Origin: Eleusine coracana subsp. coracana
Lineage: Eukaryota; Streptophyta; Magnoliopsida; Poales; Poaceae
Length of the DNA stretch: 64,000 bases
Direction: 5' to 3'
Assembly: GCA_032690845.1 (NCBI GenBank)
Contig: CM064429.1
Coordinates: 12,866,569 to 12,930,568 of the forward strand
The first letter of the stretch is position 1. Every line of letters starts with the position of its first letter. Positions 21,951-33,488 of this stretch are shown one piece after another. Below the pieces are notes generated by a model that did not search any database, was not told the origin of the DNA, and saw nothing but the letters and a program-made list of their open reading frames with translations. A program made the translations under genes and the position numbers.

Positions 21951-23474
21951 TTTTGCAACTTTAGGCTCCTCCTATACAAACTAGGTGTCGCAAGGTCTGT
22001 GCAACATGGTTGAGAGGCAACATCGACATGGCTGGCCCTGGAGGCAATCGAACGAAAAGAGTTCGGCCAACCAACCCATCAGAAGCCGTTGGCGATGTGA
22101 CAACAAGCTCATGTAAAAGACTGCATACCGATGAACAACACCAACACCTGCCTACAGTAACAGAGGAGCCTAGCACTAAAGGTCCAAAGGGGGACCCTGA
22201 ATCAGCAATTCCTACTAGCCCTATTCATGACTGGAGACCTCTAGAGCACCTTGATGATTTTCTTCAAGAGCAGCATGATGATGTGGGTGATGAGCATGAC
22301 CCATCAGCATATCAAAGTTGGTAAATATCATTAGTATTCTCAATCTTTCATTTATATAAGCAGAAATATAATAATTGCATGAGAACTTTGCAGCCTCAAG
22401 GAAAACTAGGCGGCCGAGGGGCCATACCAAGGGAGTTCTACTCGATCGCATGACTAGTTCTATGGGATGAAAGCTACAAATCTCTGTTTCTGAGGGCTTG
22501 TCAAGGCCGAAACAACCAACACGAGCTACCAAATTTACATCTGAGGCTGGAGTTATTATAAGGGACCAAGTCCCTATCTTGCCCCACATGAAAGATTACA
22601 AGAATACTAAGCACTTTGACTGTTTTGTTATGAGGCTTTCTGTAAGTGCCTATACTACACCCTATAGTTTCAAAATGAACTACGACAATCGATGTAACTC
22701 ACAAAGAATTTCAATTGATATGAGTAGGGGAGGTTGGCGATGAACAAGGACAGGGCAATAGAGAATGCCTGTTCTAGTGTGTTCACATCTGCGGCACATC
22801 AGGCTCGCTAAAGGTTGAAGCAGACTTACTTCAACAACATTCCTGCTGATTAGATCAGAACCACCTCCCCTGTTCCTTCTATGTCTAATAAACAGTGGTG
22901 CTAGCTTGTTGAGAAGTGGCAAAGTGCAAAGAACAAGGTACTGTTCTTCCTAAGGTTTCTTTTTTATAAGGTATTCCATTCTCCATTGTTGATGCGGTCT
23001 GTCTTGCCGTTTTGCTTTAGGAAACTGCTGAAAAGAACAAGAGAAACCGTGCCAAAGTAAAGTATCATCATGCAACTAGATACCGCTTTTATGTTACACA
23101 CATTCATGAATATGTAAGTCTAACTAGCACTAGGGACATTGTCTATGCTTCCTTCTTTGTTAGTCTGACAAGAACTTTTGTCCAGATGAAGCACAAGGAT
23201 GGCCAGGCAGCTTAGCAGCACGAAGGTCTGGAAGGACTAGAAGGAGCAAGAAAAAAAGATGATGACGAAGAGGAGCTTAATGTAGTCGAATTGTTCAAGG
23301 TGTGGCATACCATCAAGAAAAATGGCATTACTCATGTGGCAAGAGAAGCAGTGGTAAGGCTCGTTACAACCATATCTGCTTCTCTATGTGTGTTGCCAAA
23401 GATGTCCATTGCTTCTCTATGTGTGTTGCCGAAGATGTCCCTCTACTCATTTCTTTTTGAATCTTTGACACTGT

Positions 23475-23993
23475 TGGTATGTTGGAGATATGCCCAAGAG
23501 ACAATACAGATTTGATCCGTATGTGAGGGTCATACGGATATTGATCCGTGAGGAATTAGTCCACTAATGGGCCAACTAGTCGAGGCCCATTAGAAGGGTC
23601 TATTTAAGTGGAGGAAGGCCTTAAGGCGCAGGTGATTTCACCAGTCCTTAACCCTAGCCGCCGCGCTCCTTTTTCTCGCCCACAAAACCCTAACCGTGTT
23701 GCCGGTGCTAGCACGCCGCGCACGGTGCTCCAACCCCGTACGTGTGGATACCGCGAGGAGGCGCTGCTGTTGCTGTAGTGCCGATGGCTGGACTAGAAGG
23801 AGACGATTGACGTGATCGACTACTTCCTCTACACCGACGCGCGACTACGTTGGATCGAGCTGCTCCAACATTCGCTTCCGCTCCGCCTGCGCGTCTAGTG
23901 GTAACGATCCACGATCCTCTCTTGCAAGGTTTCCTGGTTGAACGGTAGAAATTATTATATGCTATCGTAGCGTACCCGTTCCCCAACATGGTA
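23475..23993 (+). mobile_element. Solo copia-type LTR inside the CACTA transposase gene, TSD TGGTA
   Basis: The LTR at 23480-23988 (509 bp) starts TGTTGGAGATATGCCC and ends CCCGTTCCCCAACA, flanked by perfect TGGTA at 23475-23479 and 23989-23993. The start and end are those of Angela-like copia LTRs of grasses, from memory, although 509 bp is short for that family. It carries a TATA-like CTATTTAAG near 23600. It inserted after the CACTA element was in place and disrupts its transposase gene. Confidence 0.8.
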
Positions 23994-24644
23994 ATCTATT
24001 TTCCTCTCCAATCTGAAGTCATCTATGGAGACTATGTAGGCAGACCTGCCAACGGGGAGCGACCACTGCATAGTGCTAAGGTTGTCTCGAAGGTTCTGTC
24101 CCGGAGCAGCTACGCCATCACTTTTCTAAGGACTTCTGGTCTATCATAGAACCATCATGAGACAGAGGCTGAGCGGGAACTGTGAGAACAACTTGCTACT
24201 GAAAAAGATGGTGCAGTTTCTCTTGCTGTGGAACTGGATGCATGGAAGAAGAAGGCCGAACCTACTGATGAAAAACTCAAGAAGGCACAACAGGAGTTTG
24301 AGGAGTACAAGAAGAGGATGGAAGAGAACAATACTCTCCTTCGGCAAATCCTCAGTTCGAGTGGTGCTGGTAACTCCGCTGAACCTACAGTTGCCCCATG
24401 ATCCTGTGATGATGTGTGATGAACTTTGATGCATTCTGATGATCTGTGATGAACTTATGTGATAATTTGTAATGAACTCTGATGCAGTCTTATGCATCAA
24501 GTGTGTATGTGATGGGTGAACTCATTCTCTGTGGATGTTTCTCATGTATATAATTTTGTTGATCTTTCTCTATGATTTTGTTGATGTTTCTTTGTGTTAT
24601 TCTATGGATGAAAATGCTGTTGTTTCCATCAATTTGAGAGCCAA

Positions 24645-25086
24645 AACGTGCCTCTTTTGGAAACGCACACGAGGTCCAATCACAACTGGACATGTGGCGG
24701 GTTCATGATGTAACACGTGGTGCATTCATCACAAAACACATGTCAACCTATGAAAGAGAAACTTGGCTCCCTGAAAATGAGACACGTGGTGACATGAGAA
24801 AGAGACACGTGTTGCCACGTGAGAGAGACACGTGGCTCTGTTTCAATGAGACACGTGCCATTCCGAAAAATGGACACGTGGTGCTCTATTAACGGGACAC
24901 GTGGGGCATGCCCAAGACGACATGTGGTGCCTTAAAAATGTACACGTGCAGCCCTGGTAACAGGCCACGTGGCCTCCTCGGCGATGGACACGCGGCGCTA
25001 TTCGGACGCAGCATGTGGCACTTGTGAAAGGGGATGCGTGGCGACCCTAGGAGGCAACTCGTCACGCTCTGCAATGATGACACATG
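24645..25086. repeat. 23-bp-periodic array of G-box (CACGTG) motifs, CACTA subterminal region
   Basis: A core of RACACGTGGY type recurs every 23 bases: 24645, 24668, 24691, 24714, 24737, 24760, 24783, 24806, 24829, 24852, 24875, 24898, 24921, then (22 bases) 24943, and 24966, 24989, 25012, 25035, 25058, 25081. Nine grid positions are exact CACGTG; the others are one or two bases off (CATGTG, CACATG, CACGCG, CACGAG), and 25058 is poor. The roughly 13 bases between cores share little sequence beyond GA/AT bias. One further CACGTG at 24816 is off grid. This is probably the transposase-binding subterminal repeat array, and a potential bZIP/bHLH-binding cluster. Confidence 0.85.
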
Positions 25087-25425
25087 GCCCTCGCCATGTA
25101 GACTTGCTACATCATGCGCCAGCGTGATTAGTGTCTCGTGAACTTGCCGCATCGGCGCAATGGTGGCGCAGAGCCTCTTCAATGATATTTTTTATTCACC
25201 GTCATAGAAGTGAAATTAGTTCTCTGACGTAGAACGGTTTCGTCGTAAAAGGGTAGTCATCTATGACGAATGTGACGATTCATCACGGTAGGTCTTCTGT
25301 GATGACAGGTCTATGATGAATCCAAATTCATCATAAAGTCATCAGAGAAAACCTTCTATGATGAAATTTCGCTCTGCTGTGACGAAATTGGAACGTCGTT
25401 GGGGTGCATATTTCTACTAGTGATT

Positions 25426-27300
25426 AGACATGATAGAAGATCTACATGAGGTTTTGCAAGAAAGTAGTAGCAAACCAACTGTAGATCAACCAGAGAAGCT
25501 GAGTATAAGGCAGTTGTAGTTTCACTGCACAAATTATGTGGATTCAAAGTTTCAGCAAGACAATGGTGTGAAAATTTAAGAACTAAATATCTGCTAATGC
25601 TCTTTATCATGGAAGGACTAGAGTAGCATGGAAATTATTAGAGATTAACTAAGGGGAACGAGTAGCATGAAATTTTCTATGGGACAAATGTTCCATTAAT
25701 TAGATGAACAGAAACACTACAGCCAACTGGTAATCATCAAAAGGGACATGGCACATTCTATTACAACAGCGATAGCACATTCTATTACAGCAGCGATAAG
25801 CAACTAATACACCGAAATTATATTCCAGTTCTAAACCAAACAAACTACGATCACAGAAGCAAAATATTTGAAATGCACTGTCCTATGTCGTCGATCTATC
25901 TAACAGCATCACTAATATGCGGAAGTTTTGTTTTAGTGGGATCTGAGCCGTTGTTTTTTATCCTATATGGTCCCACATGCCTTCCCCATTTCTACAGCAG
26001 CCACGATTAAAGGTACCAACCATCATCAAACAAGTGAGACAAGTCGATGGATAACGAGCATGAACATCTTCTTTACAAAAACACAATGAATCTTGTGGAC
26101 CATGTGAGTGGTGTCGATGTGGGCCCAATTTTTGGGTATTTGTTGGGTAATGTAAAAGACAACAATTTGGGTAGAAACAGAAATGCTATGAGAAATTAGA
26201 TTTAATGAGGAGGATGGGATGATGGTATTGAGGAGTGGGGAACTAATCAAGAGTTGACACAGGTCTAGGGAAAGGCCAATCACATCCCCATGACTCCGCC
26301 GTCACCGCCACCAACCACTGACAACTTATTCCCCACGAAAAATGGTGTTCTTTAGCAGAATTGCAACCCCAGTTGCTCCTTCTTGGATATTGAAGGTTTG
26401 TTTCTCGACTCTCTGTTTTTATTTGTTTCATTTCTTGAAGGGATCGATCTAGATATGCACAAGAATTCTCAATTGATTCATTTCTTGCGCTAAATAGGGT
26501 GTGTGTAGTTCTATGGAATTTTATTTATTGGTTTGCGGATTACATGCATCGTGATTTGTGCAGTACAACAATATTACTAATGTCAAAGGGTCAGATTGGG
26601 ATCAGATGGAGGAGAAAATTGTCTGCTATGAAAGAGGACAATGATGAAAATTGAATTTTCTTTGGTGGTTTCTTTCTGTAACCCTCGGTCTCGGGCACCC
26701 GTTAGATTTTAAACTTGACTGAAGGAAACCATGGCCTCTAACCCAAGCTTCCTTTCTGGAAGCTCGATCATGCCCCTCCTCATTGTGCACTAACTAGTGA
26801 TGGCAGTTACAGTGAATGAGGGACTCAATATAAGGTAATATTGTTAGTGATCTCCTAGAACCATTGGTAGGCCACTTGAAACAGGAAGCAAGAGGTAGGT
26901 GCAACCATATCCACCAATAGGCAATCAACTATTTCGACTTCCTCTCGATCCAATGTCAAAATAGCAAGAACTCACAAAGCTGTATGAGAGTAAAAGAAGA
27001 AACATTGAGATGCACCAATTTTTATTTGCCTTTTTTTAATTATAAGTGGTTTCATTTGTTGAGAGAATGATGGGCCAACTTGTCATGTGCATTTTATGTT
27101 GGGCTTATGGGCTAAGAAAGGTTTTGGGGCCGAAATAAGAATAAATAGATAAGCTGAGATGGCTCCCAGCCTCTCACAATCCTCTCTACTAACTATTTCC
27201 TTCTAAACCCTTTTCCTTTTCATTGCATTAACTAATTTCCCATTTACTATTCAAAAGAAACTGAAATGCATCCATATCTTGGGTTCTCCTATTACCTGCA
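25426..27300. other. No recognised gene
   Basis: A/T-rich sequence right of the CACTA element. A short open stretch on the plus strand at 26345-26397 followed by a GT, and another at 26563-26640 preceded by AG, could be exon relics, but no family is recognised. No transposon ends were identified. Confidence 0.3.
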
Positions 27301-27309
27301 GGAAGCATA

Positions 27310-27579
27310 GTGATGGCATCTGTTACCTATGGCGGTGGGCAGGGGCTGGTTTTGGCAAGCTCCATTTTGGGACGTAATACTAAAAATTCTGAGGTTGTCA
27401 TGGATCTTTCTAGCTTTGGTAAAAGATCTAAGAGATGTTCCCATCAGCATGCATGCGTATTTTTTTATTTTGAGAACCACCATTTTGCCCTTGAAACCCT
27501 TGGAAGAAATGGATGGATGGTACAAGGGGTCAATTACCCTCCTACCCTAGATAGTGATCCAGTTAAACTAGTATTTTGA
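27310..27579 (+). pseudogene. FHA-domain-like gene remnant
   Basis: The 89-codon frame contains SSILGRNTKN and VVMDLSSFG, then CVFFYFENHHFALETLGRNGW, VQGV and DPVKL. This follows the order of the phosphothreonine-binding FHA domain of plant FHA2-like proteins (LGRNSKK, DLSSLGG, HARIFYDF, FALEVLGKNGC, VEGV, PVKL). Key positions differ: the S-R-H/N-H-A motif reads SHQHAC. The domain stops at VKLVF, short of its usual end, and no flanking exons were found. It is probably an old gene fragment or capture rather than a working gene. Confidence 0.5.
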
Positions 27580-29280
27580 CCACAATTTTGGAGTTGAATT
27601 ATGATTCAGACCCTGGTTTTTAAATGTTTTATTTTTACCATAGATTTAAGGGAACTTGTGGAACACAACGAGGAATTGTGTTTTACCACATATTTGAGAA
27701 AAAAGTTATGATAAAAATGCCAAATTTAAATTCAAGGTCTAGATCACAATTACACTCGAAATCTATGGACCAAACAGAATTGTTCCAAACTAAATTCCCA
27801 TGACCTCAGTTAGATTATTTTAGGCACAAAAATCCAGTTCCTTCTACTGACCCGCTCTATCTTCAATACCTTTGCTGCTCAGTACTCTACTCCATTACAA
27901 GCCAAATATTCGTCTGTTATGCCCCATAATCGCCTTGGGCAAGAAAATTCAAAATGACAAAATAAGGGGTCGTCTGGAGATGGAGAATCGAACATCTCTA
28001 ATAGCTATGCCACTGTTGGTGCTGATTCAACAAGAGAACTTTGTGAATGTGGTATGCTATATCTATTACACACTAAAAGTTCATCCATTTTCCTTTTCTT
28101 TCTTGCATTCTTGTGTTCTAACACATGCTTCATGTCATGTTATAAGAACTTCCTCTTACACTAATTGTGTGTCGTAACCTGTGACTGCTACTGATTTCAA
28201 GAATCTCTACTGAAATACAATATTGTAGTAATAATCATTAAAGCAACATAAATTTGTTACTTCATTTGTATGAGTTTTACTACACCTAGCCACTCTAGTA
28301 TGTTGACGTTGAATATCCTATTTGACAAATATCATATACCTCTCCTACTTGTTTCTACACATTTGTTTTCATTTAGGTCATTGCTAAAAAAATGAAATGC
28401 TTATATGTATTTACCTATCCAAAGATGAAGCAGGTATCCATCACCGTGTAGCGAGTATGTGAAACCTTGGCTCTGAGTGCAATCCAGAAGTCTCCTAGGG
28501 TAGTTACAGTAGGCAATCCTGCGAGCCCAATGGGATGGAGCAACTTCCTCCATAGATGCCTTATGTGTGTACATTCAGCAAAAATGAAAACGATTGACTT
28601 AACCTAGGACAACGCATAGCAGGCATGCTTCATGAAATTACAGGCCCCTATAGAGCCGATGATGGCTCAGGTGTAGATGATTCTTGATGTTCGTTGCACG
28701 ACAAACATGGGCTGGATGCAGCCCGCCCACTCATTCTCGAGTGCGCTGTTCCACAGAGCCAGCTTGGACGCAAAGAGCTCGCACGACCCCACCATAGTGT
28801 TTCACAATGGTATGCCTTCCTCAGCTGGTTCCCCTTGACGAACGACATGGGTGGCATTGACATCGCCAGCATGGCGGCTGTGTCAGACCGGCCCGACGAA
28901 ACCTTGTGCGGCCATAGTGTAAGCAACATGCCACTAGTATGGCCACCCTCTTTGGTTGGATGTTTTGGTGATTGGATGACAAGCATGAAATGCATTTAAC
29001 ATCTACACGAGTGTTGTGCGTGGAGGAAATTATCTATCAACACAAACAATGACATGGTGAATGATCTCTTTGGTGATTGATGTGGACTTGATGGATTGCC
29101 ATGAGGATCTTGATGGAGTCACGGTGATGGAGATGGATCAAGGCTAAAGACAGCTCGGTCAAAGTGTGTTGTGATGACTTGGCTAGTGTGTAGGCTTGAG
29201 TTCATTGCAAAATTGTACTATCAAGATGTTGATGTGAAAATCGCCATGCATGTCCTGAGAGATTTGCTTGACTCTAGTGC
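27580..29280. other. No recognised gene
   Basis: Mostly A/T-rich with a GC-rich patch at 28690-28960 that is open on both strands without motifs. 28960-29280 has repetitive GATGG/GGATGATT wording reminiscent of old retrotransposon LTRs, but no boundaries were found. Confidence 0.25.
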
Positions 29281-29281
29281 A

Positions 29282-30474
29282 GGCTCAACACAAAGAAACC
29301 GGGGCGTGCCAGTTATTTTTCCCTACAAATCGACCAAGAAACAAGCGGTCAGATTCCACGGGTCACCGGCCTAAGTCAGGCCGATGAAGAAAGCCGATAG
29401 TCACTATTTGTGAAAACCAGTCGGTGATTGTAAACAGCAATAATATTGAAAACTAAACTAATCGGCTAATTTGTATCAGCTTATGGGCAAATCAATAAAC
29501 ATGTATTAAATATTGCATAAAAACTGTCAATAAAGATTAAATTGATAGAGCAAAGTCGATAGATCTACAATAGACACGCTATAATTGCTCTTTTTATGCC
29601 AAAAAGTCGATAGACCAGAGTCGATTGAAGTACAATATTCATGCAAAGACTCTCCCTGTCGATGGTGTTAAGTCGATAGATCTGGTAGCTGGTATTGCAA
29701 ATATGCCTCAAAATCACAGATCTAATCTTATCAAATAAAGGGGACAATGAACTTCTATAAATGCCATGATAAGCAATTAAGACGCTGAGAAGTCAATCAA
29801 ATCGTGATAACCTATCAGCTAAATATCCTGACAGAACCCTATCGACTCTACTCATGACCGGTCCGTACCTAGTGCTATCGACTCAGCAAGAGATCAAAAT
29901 CGATGCAGCCTCACTGGCTTGAGTAGATCGAACTTAATCGAGACCCTGCCCAAACAAAGCAGATAGAACTAAATACAATCCAATTATAGGTAAAATCAAT
30001 AAAGTGACTTGAATAACAGATCTATATTAAACTCATAAAACCTCCTAAAAGTAACAATAGATCGGACCTAACCAAGAAAGTATTGTAACTTGAAGTCGAT
30101 AGTATGTGCGAAATCCAACTTTCTCGTCGAGATCAGAGCCGATGTAGCCCACGCGAGACAAGGATGTCGTTGAGAAAAGGTTTGGCGATGCGCCGAATTG
30201 TATTGAACGAAAGTGTTGTTTTTCTCGTATAGACCCTATTATATATTTATAGCCCCGTGCAAGGGGTTCTGACCTGATTCGGCAAGGACTCTTCACCTTT
30301 TTAAACAAACCCACTAGATTTATCCTTAAACAAAATCTAAGCAACAATAGAAAGAGATAAAATAACCCTATCGAGCCCACCTTATTCCCTTCGGCCGTTG
30401 AGCTTCGCCGACCTTGGTCGATTTGAAGTCTTCGTCTTTGACCAATGGGACTGATCCAAATTCCGGTGCCAACA
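29282..30474 (-). repeat. LTR of a Tat-like gypsy family (family X), copy 1
   Basis: Read on the minus strand the LTR starts at 30474 with TGTTGGCACCGGAATTTGG. It matches a second minus copy starting at 43010 and, more distantly, the plus-strand LTR ending at 51968 (shared TTGCTAGTTATCCGGTAA wording between the last two). It is full of AGTCGATAGA and ATCGGCT motifs. The right side abuts a purine-rich tract on the minus strand (CAGACTTGGGGGTCATG), marking this as the 3' LTR of a minus-oriented element. The left end is approximate. Confidence 0.6.
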
Positions 30475-30571
30475 CATGACCCCCAAGTCTGGGGTACGAA
30501 ATATTCATGTGCCAGATTTTATCTCCTCGTTTACCATGTGTGTTTACCACAACCTACCGGAGTCCCATTCT

Positions 30572-30578
30572 TATAAAT
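30572..30578 (+). promoter_or_regulatory. TATA box for the antisense plant-mobile-domain gene, copy 1
   Basis: CTTATAAATGC lies about 100 bases outside the LTR start, on the strand opposite the element. The same box in the same relative position occurs in copy 2 at 43108-43114. It precedes the plus-strand coding region. Confidence 0.5.
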
Positions 30579-30663
30579 GCTTCTTCTTCATTCTTTCATT
30601 CTCACTCGAGCTCGAGCCTTTTCACCTTCTTCTCTCTTCCTCTATTTCGCCGGTGCCCTAGAC

Positions 30664-33488
30664 AATGAACCCATCTTGGCTGCTGCCTCATACTTCAGGT
30701 CTGAGGCCCTTAATGCCTTTCTTTTCAATGATGGCCCTATGGCTCCTTCTTTAATGGATGTCTTCGTGTTGATCTCCATGAATATCTCTACCAATCATGA
30801 CCCCTTTACTTTCCAAACAAATCCCACATGTCTCCAACACAAACTTTTCACAAAAGATCTTGGCAGTTGGGGCAAATATATCCCCAAACACCATCGCACA
30901 GGATCAGTCAGCCACAAAGAACTCTCCGCATTCTTGAACCTGTGGCTAGACCATTTCATTTTCTATGGTTCGTCTGTCCACCCCACTGCCAATTTCCAAG
31001 GCATAGCTGAATCTTTGGTTGATGGTACACCCATCCCTCTCGGCTGTTACCTGCTTGGAGCAGTTTACCAACTTCTTCATCGGGTTGCCATAAACCTACA
31101 GCTCAATCAATCCATCGGCACAGTAGGCCCCTGGTGGTTCATTCAATTCTGGCTAAACATGGATTTTGCTAAAGTTATGCAATTCAAAACTTTCACTGCA
31201 TATTCCTTTCCATCCACTGAGGCTCCCGAATCCGAAGAGGCCAGTATTTGATGCACATCTCTAGGTCAAACTGCAATGAGAGCTCCCGGATGCAAAACTA
31301 CTCTAGCTGCCTTCAACGGTTTCTTTCAACTTTTCTTTAATGGTGCAGTTTGGAAGAGCCAGATATGGTTTCCTTATGAAGAGTTACCTTTTGAGAACCC
31401 ATCGGCCTTTCGTCCAGACGATCCCACAACCGATGATGAATCAAAGGAAATTTTTCTATCTTGCATCACTCCAACCGTCCTCCCTGTTGACTTTTGTGGT
31501 GGTCAACCTAAGACCCGATCATATGAGTTCTACCATCCATTAGTGATTGCTCGTCAACTCGGCTTTGGCCAATTGCCAGTCCATCTCTTCTTCGCTGATC
31601 GTCTTCGAGCTCGTCAAGAATTAAAGACCTCGCTGGAACTGATCAAGATTAGGGGTCTATCTGATGACATCATGGTGGGTGATCACAATGACATCATCTT
31701 GTCACCCTCAACGTCAGACCTCTTTGTCAACTGGTGGAGAGAACAGAAGCAACATCTTTTCTGCAATAATCTAACTCACCATCTCATAGGCTTTGTGGAC
31801 AAGGTAAACCTCCTCGATCTATAATCTTCATAATATATTCTCATCAACTTTTCATAACTAACCATCAAATTATACAGGACCCGGCCATAACTCCTCCAAC
31901 TTTTAGTAGCAGCGGGAAGCCAATCAAATATTGTCGAATGACTAACAACCCGATCATCGGTTGTGATGCCCCGACTCCTGCCCAGCTACTTAGCAGCCGA
32001 GGCCTGGTGAAGACAACTCGCAGGACTGCAAGGAAGTAGCCAGCAAAAAGAAAAGGTGGCCCTGTAACCCAATTGACTTGAGAAGCCGAGCAACAGAAGC
32101 GGGCTCGGGCAACAGCCTCATCATCGACTCTGACTACCTATGTGCCACCAATCTAGGTAATAACTCATCACCCTTCAATTCATTCGAGAATAATTTGCAA
32201 TACTAACTCTTCTTCTGAATCTCAGCCTTCTCATCGACTTTAGTGATACCAGAAGTGGCCCAAGAAGTCATCACAGAGCTTGCTCATGCTGCACAGGTAA
32301 CATCTCTGATCTCATACTATCCTCATTTCTCTTTATTGTTGATTTCTGTAATCTTCTTTTAGGGACTACCATCGACCCCTACCATTCCATCGATAACGAC
32401 TACATCGGCTCAGGACACTAAGTTATTAACAATAGAACTAACGCATTCTCTAGAGCTGATGGAACAACCTTCATCTTTAGTGGCCACGGTAAGAACACTC
32501 TTTTACCTTAAACCTTCCCTTTTCTTGCAACATGTAGTTTACCTTTCTAGTTTTCCTTTAGGAAATTGTACCGAGCTCTCGGAGTCGATCCAGCAGCGCC
32601 ACTTTATCAGACTTCTCGCTGCACACCGCATCCATCAACTCTGAGAATGTTGATACTGCCAATTCTGAGAGAGCGGCTAAGGAAACCATCTCCACCAATG
32701 CAACCTCATCGACTTGGGCTATCGTCCCTTGGGTGGACCCGCAGGTACTTTCTTTGATCACTTTTACATGCAATTATTTCATACTTTAACTCATCGGATT
32801 CCTCAGGCAATCTTATCATCGGCCATTCAATCTCGTATTCCCATTAACACTGCGCCAACCGATGCTCCAAGACCTGCTTCTCCTTCAGAATGAATAGTAA
32901 GCATGACCACTTTTTAAATCAACTCATTATTTTACTATCCTTTATTCTGACATGCTTCTCTCCAGGCTCAAATCTCTAGGCGCACATCTTCAGTCTATCT
33001 ACCTCCAGAAATCCGAGCCACACTCTAGCAGATTCGTCAACGATTAGACGGGATCCCCATCGAACGGCTCGTGCTGGATGCAACTCCCATTAGGCAATGC
33101 TACTTGGAAATCAAGGATATGCTGCCACCTGGTCTTGTCTCGGTACTGCAACCGGTGGCTTTGGTCGAGTTTCATCAAATCCAGGTGCTTGAAGCCCAAA
33201 CTTGAGTTGAACGCCGATTGGAACATAGGAATCAAGCAGAGGCATCCGACAAGAAAGGAGAGGCTGAAAAGAACAAATATGTTGCTCTTCTTTCAAAGTC
33301 AGCCGATCTTGAAGCAAAACTCAAAGGTTTGTGGAGGGAACGAGAAACAATCCTGACAACTTTGGAGGCAAAGAACAAAGAAATAGCTGATACAGAAATA
33401 TCGCTTGCCAGAGTACAACAAGAAATCTTAGCGCAAGAGATGACATCGGCTTATGAACACCTCTGGGAAGCAACACCCCAACCTCGAT
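30664..33488 (+). pseudogene. Plant mobile domain (PMD) gene of gypsy family X, copy 1, antisense to the element
   Basis: Coding blocks on the plus strand encode a plant mobile domain (aminotransferase-like), known from transposons and from silencing-related host proteins. The first block has EPILAAASYFRSEALNAF, APSLMDVFVLISMNIS, GKYIPKH, LSAFLNLWLDHFIFYG and LGAVYQLLHRVAINLQLNQ. A single TGA at 31249-31251 precedes a second block in the same frame to 31824. Further short blocks separated by AG/GT boundaries run to a C-terminal coiled coil at 33218-33488 (SADLEAKLKGLWRERETI). Compared with copy 2, N-terminal exons are missing. Other stops occur (32037, 32891, 33027). It lies antisense between the 3' LTR and the lost pol region, as extra genes do in Tat-lineage elements. 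Confidence 0.65.

Larger units (their letters stand above)
21305..24401 (+). pseudogene. Ptta/En/Spm-type plant transposase gene (TNPA-like), interrupted
   Basis: Separated coding blocks match this DNA-binding transposase family of CACTA elements. About 21310-21504 reads ITDYEREREASIKDN then MADLGLSSNPLPE, a typical N-terminus. About 21965-22320 is a hydrophilic region. About 22396-22680 has RRPRGHTKGVLLDRM and PILPHMKDYKNTKH, the family core. About 22830-22935 has SNKQWC and LVEKWQSAKNK, and about 23022-23340 has KNKRNRAKVKYHH and ELFKVWHTIKKNGITHVA. A C-terminal coiled coil (KKAQQEFEEYKKRMEENNTLLRQ) ends at about 24401. Introns are suggested by TTGCAG near 22394 and GT sites. In-frame stops near 22468 and 22893 and a solo LTR at 23480-23988 disrupt it. 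In autonomous relatives it would bind the subterminal repeats. Confidence 0.7.
15561..25425 (+). mobile_element. CACTA (En/Spm-type) element, 9.86 kb, TSD ATT
   Basis: The termini at 15564 and 25422 are inverted repeats CACTAGTAGAAATRTGCAC (19 bases, one difference). They are flanked by the 3-base duplication ATT at 15561-15563 and 25423-25425, as this superfamily generates. Both subterminal zones carry many TGACG/GTCATAGAA motifs, and the right one adds a 23-bp-periodic G-box array. Inside, a plus-strand Ptta/En/Spm-type transposase gene (21305-24401) is broken by stops and a solo LTR. I found no TNP2-type catalytic transposase, so the element is non-autonomous now. It also holds an RNase H1 N-terminal domain fragment, GC-rich host-like stretches at 17150-19300 and minisatellites. 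Confidence 0.85.

Noticed and set aside
24645..25086. Considered as a promoter enhancer of a neighbouring host gene
   Set aside because: No host gene lies within reach on the right, and the array sits within the CACTA TIR boundaries, so a transposon role is the simpler reading.
26345..26640. Possible two-exon small gene (frames near 26345-26397 and 26563-26640)
   Set aside because: Exon-like borders exist but the combined product is very short, unrecognised, and ends in consecutive stops.
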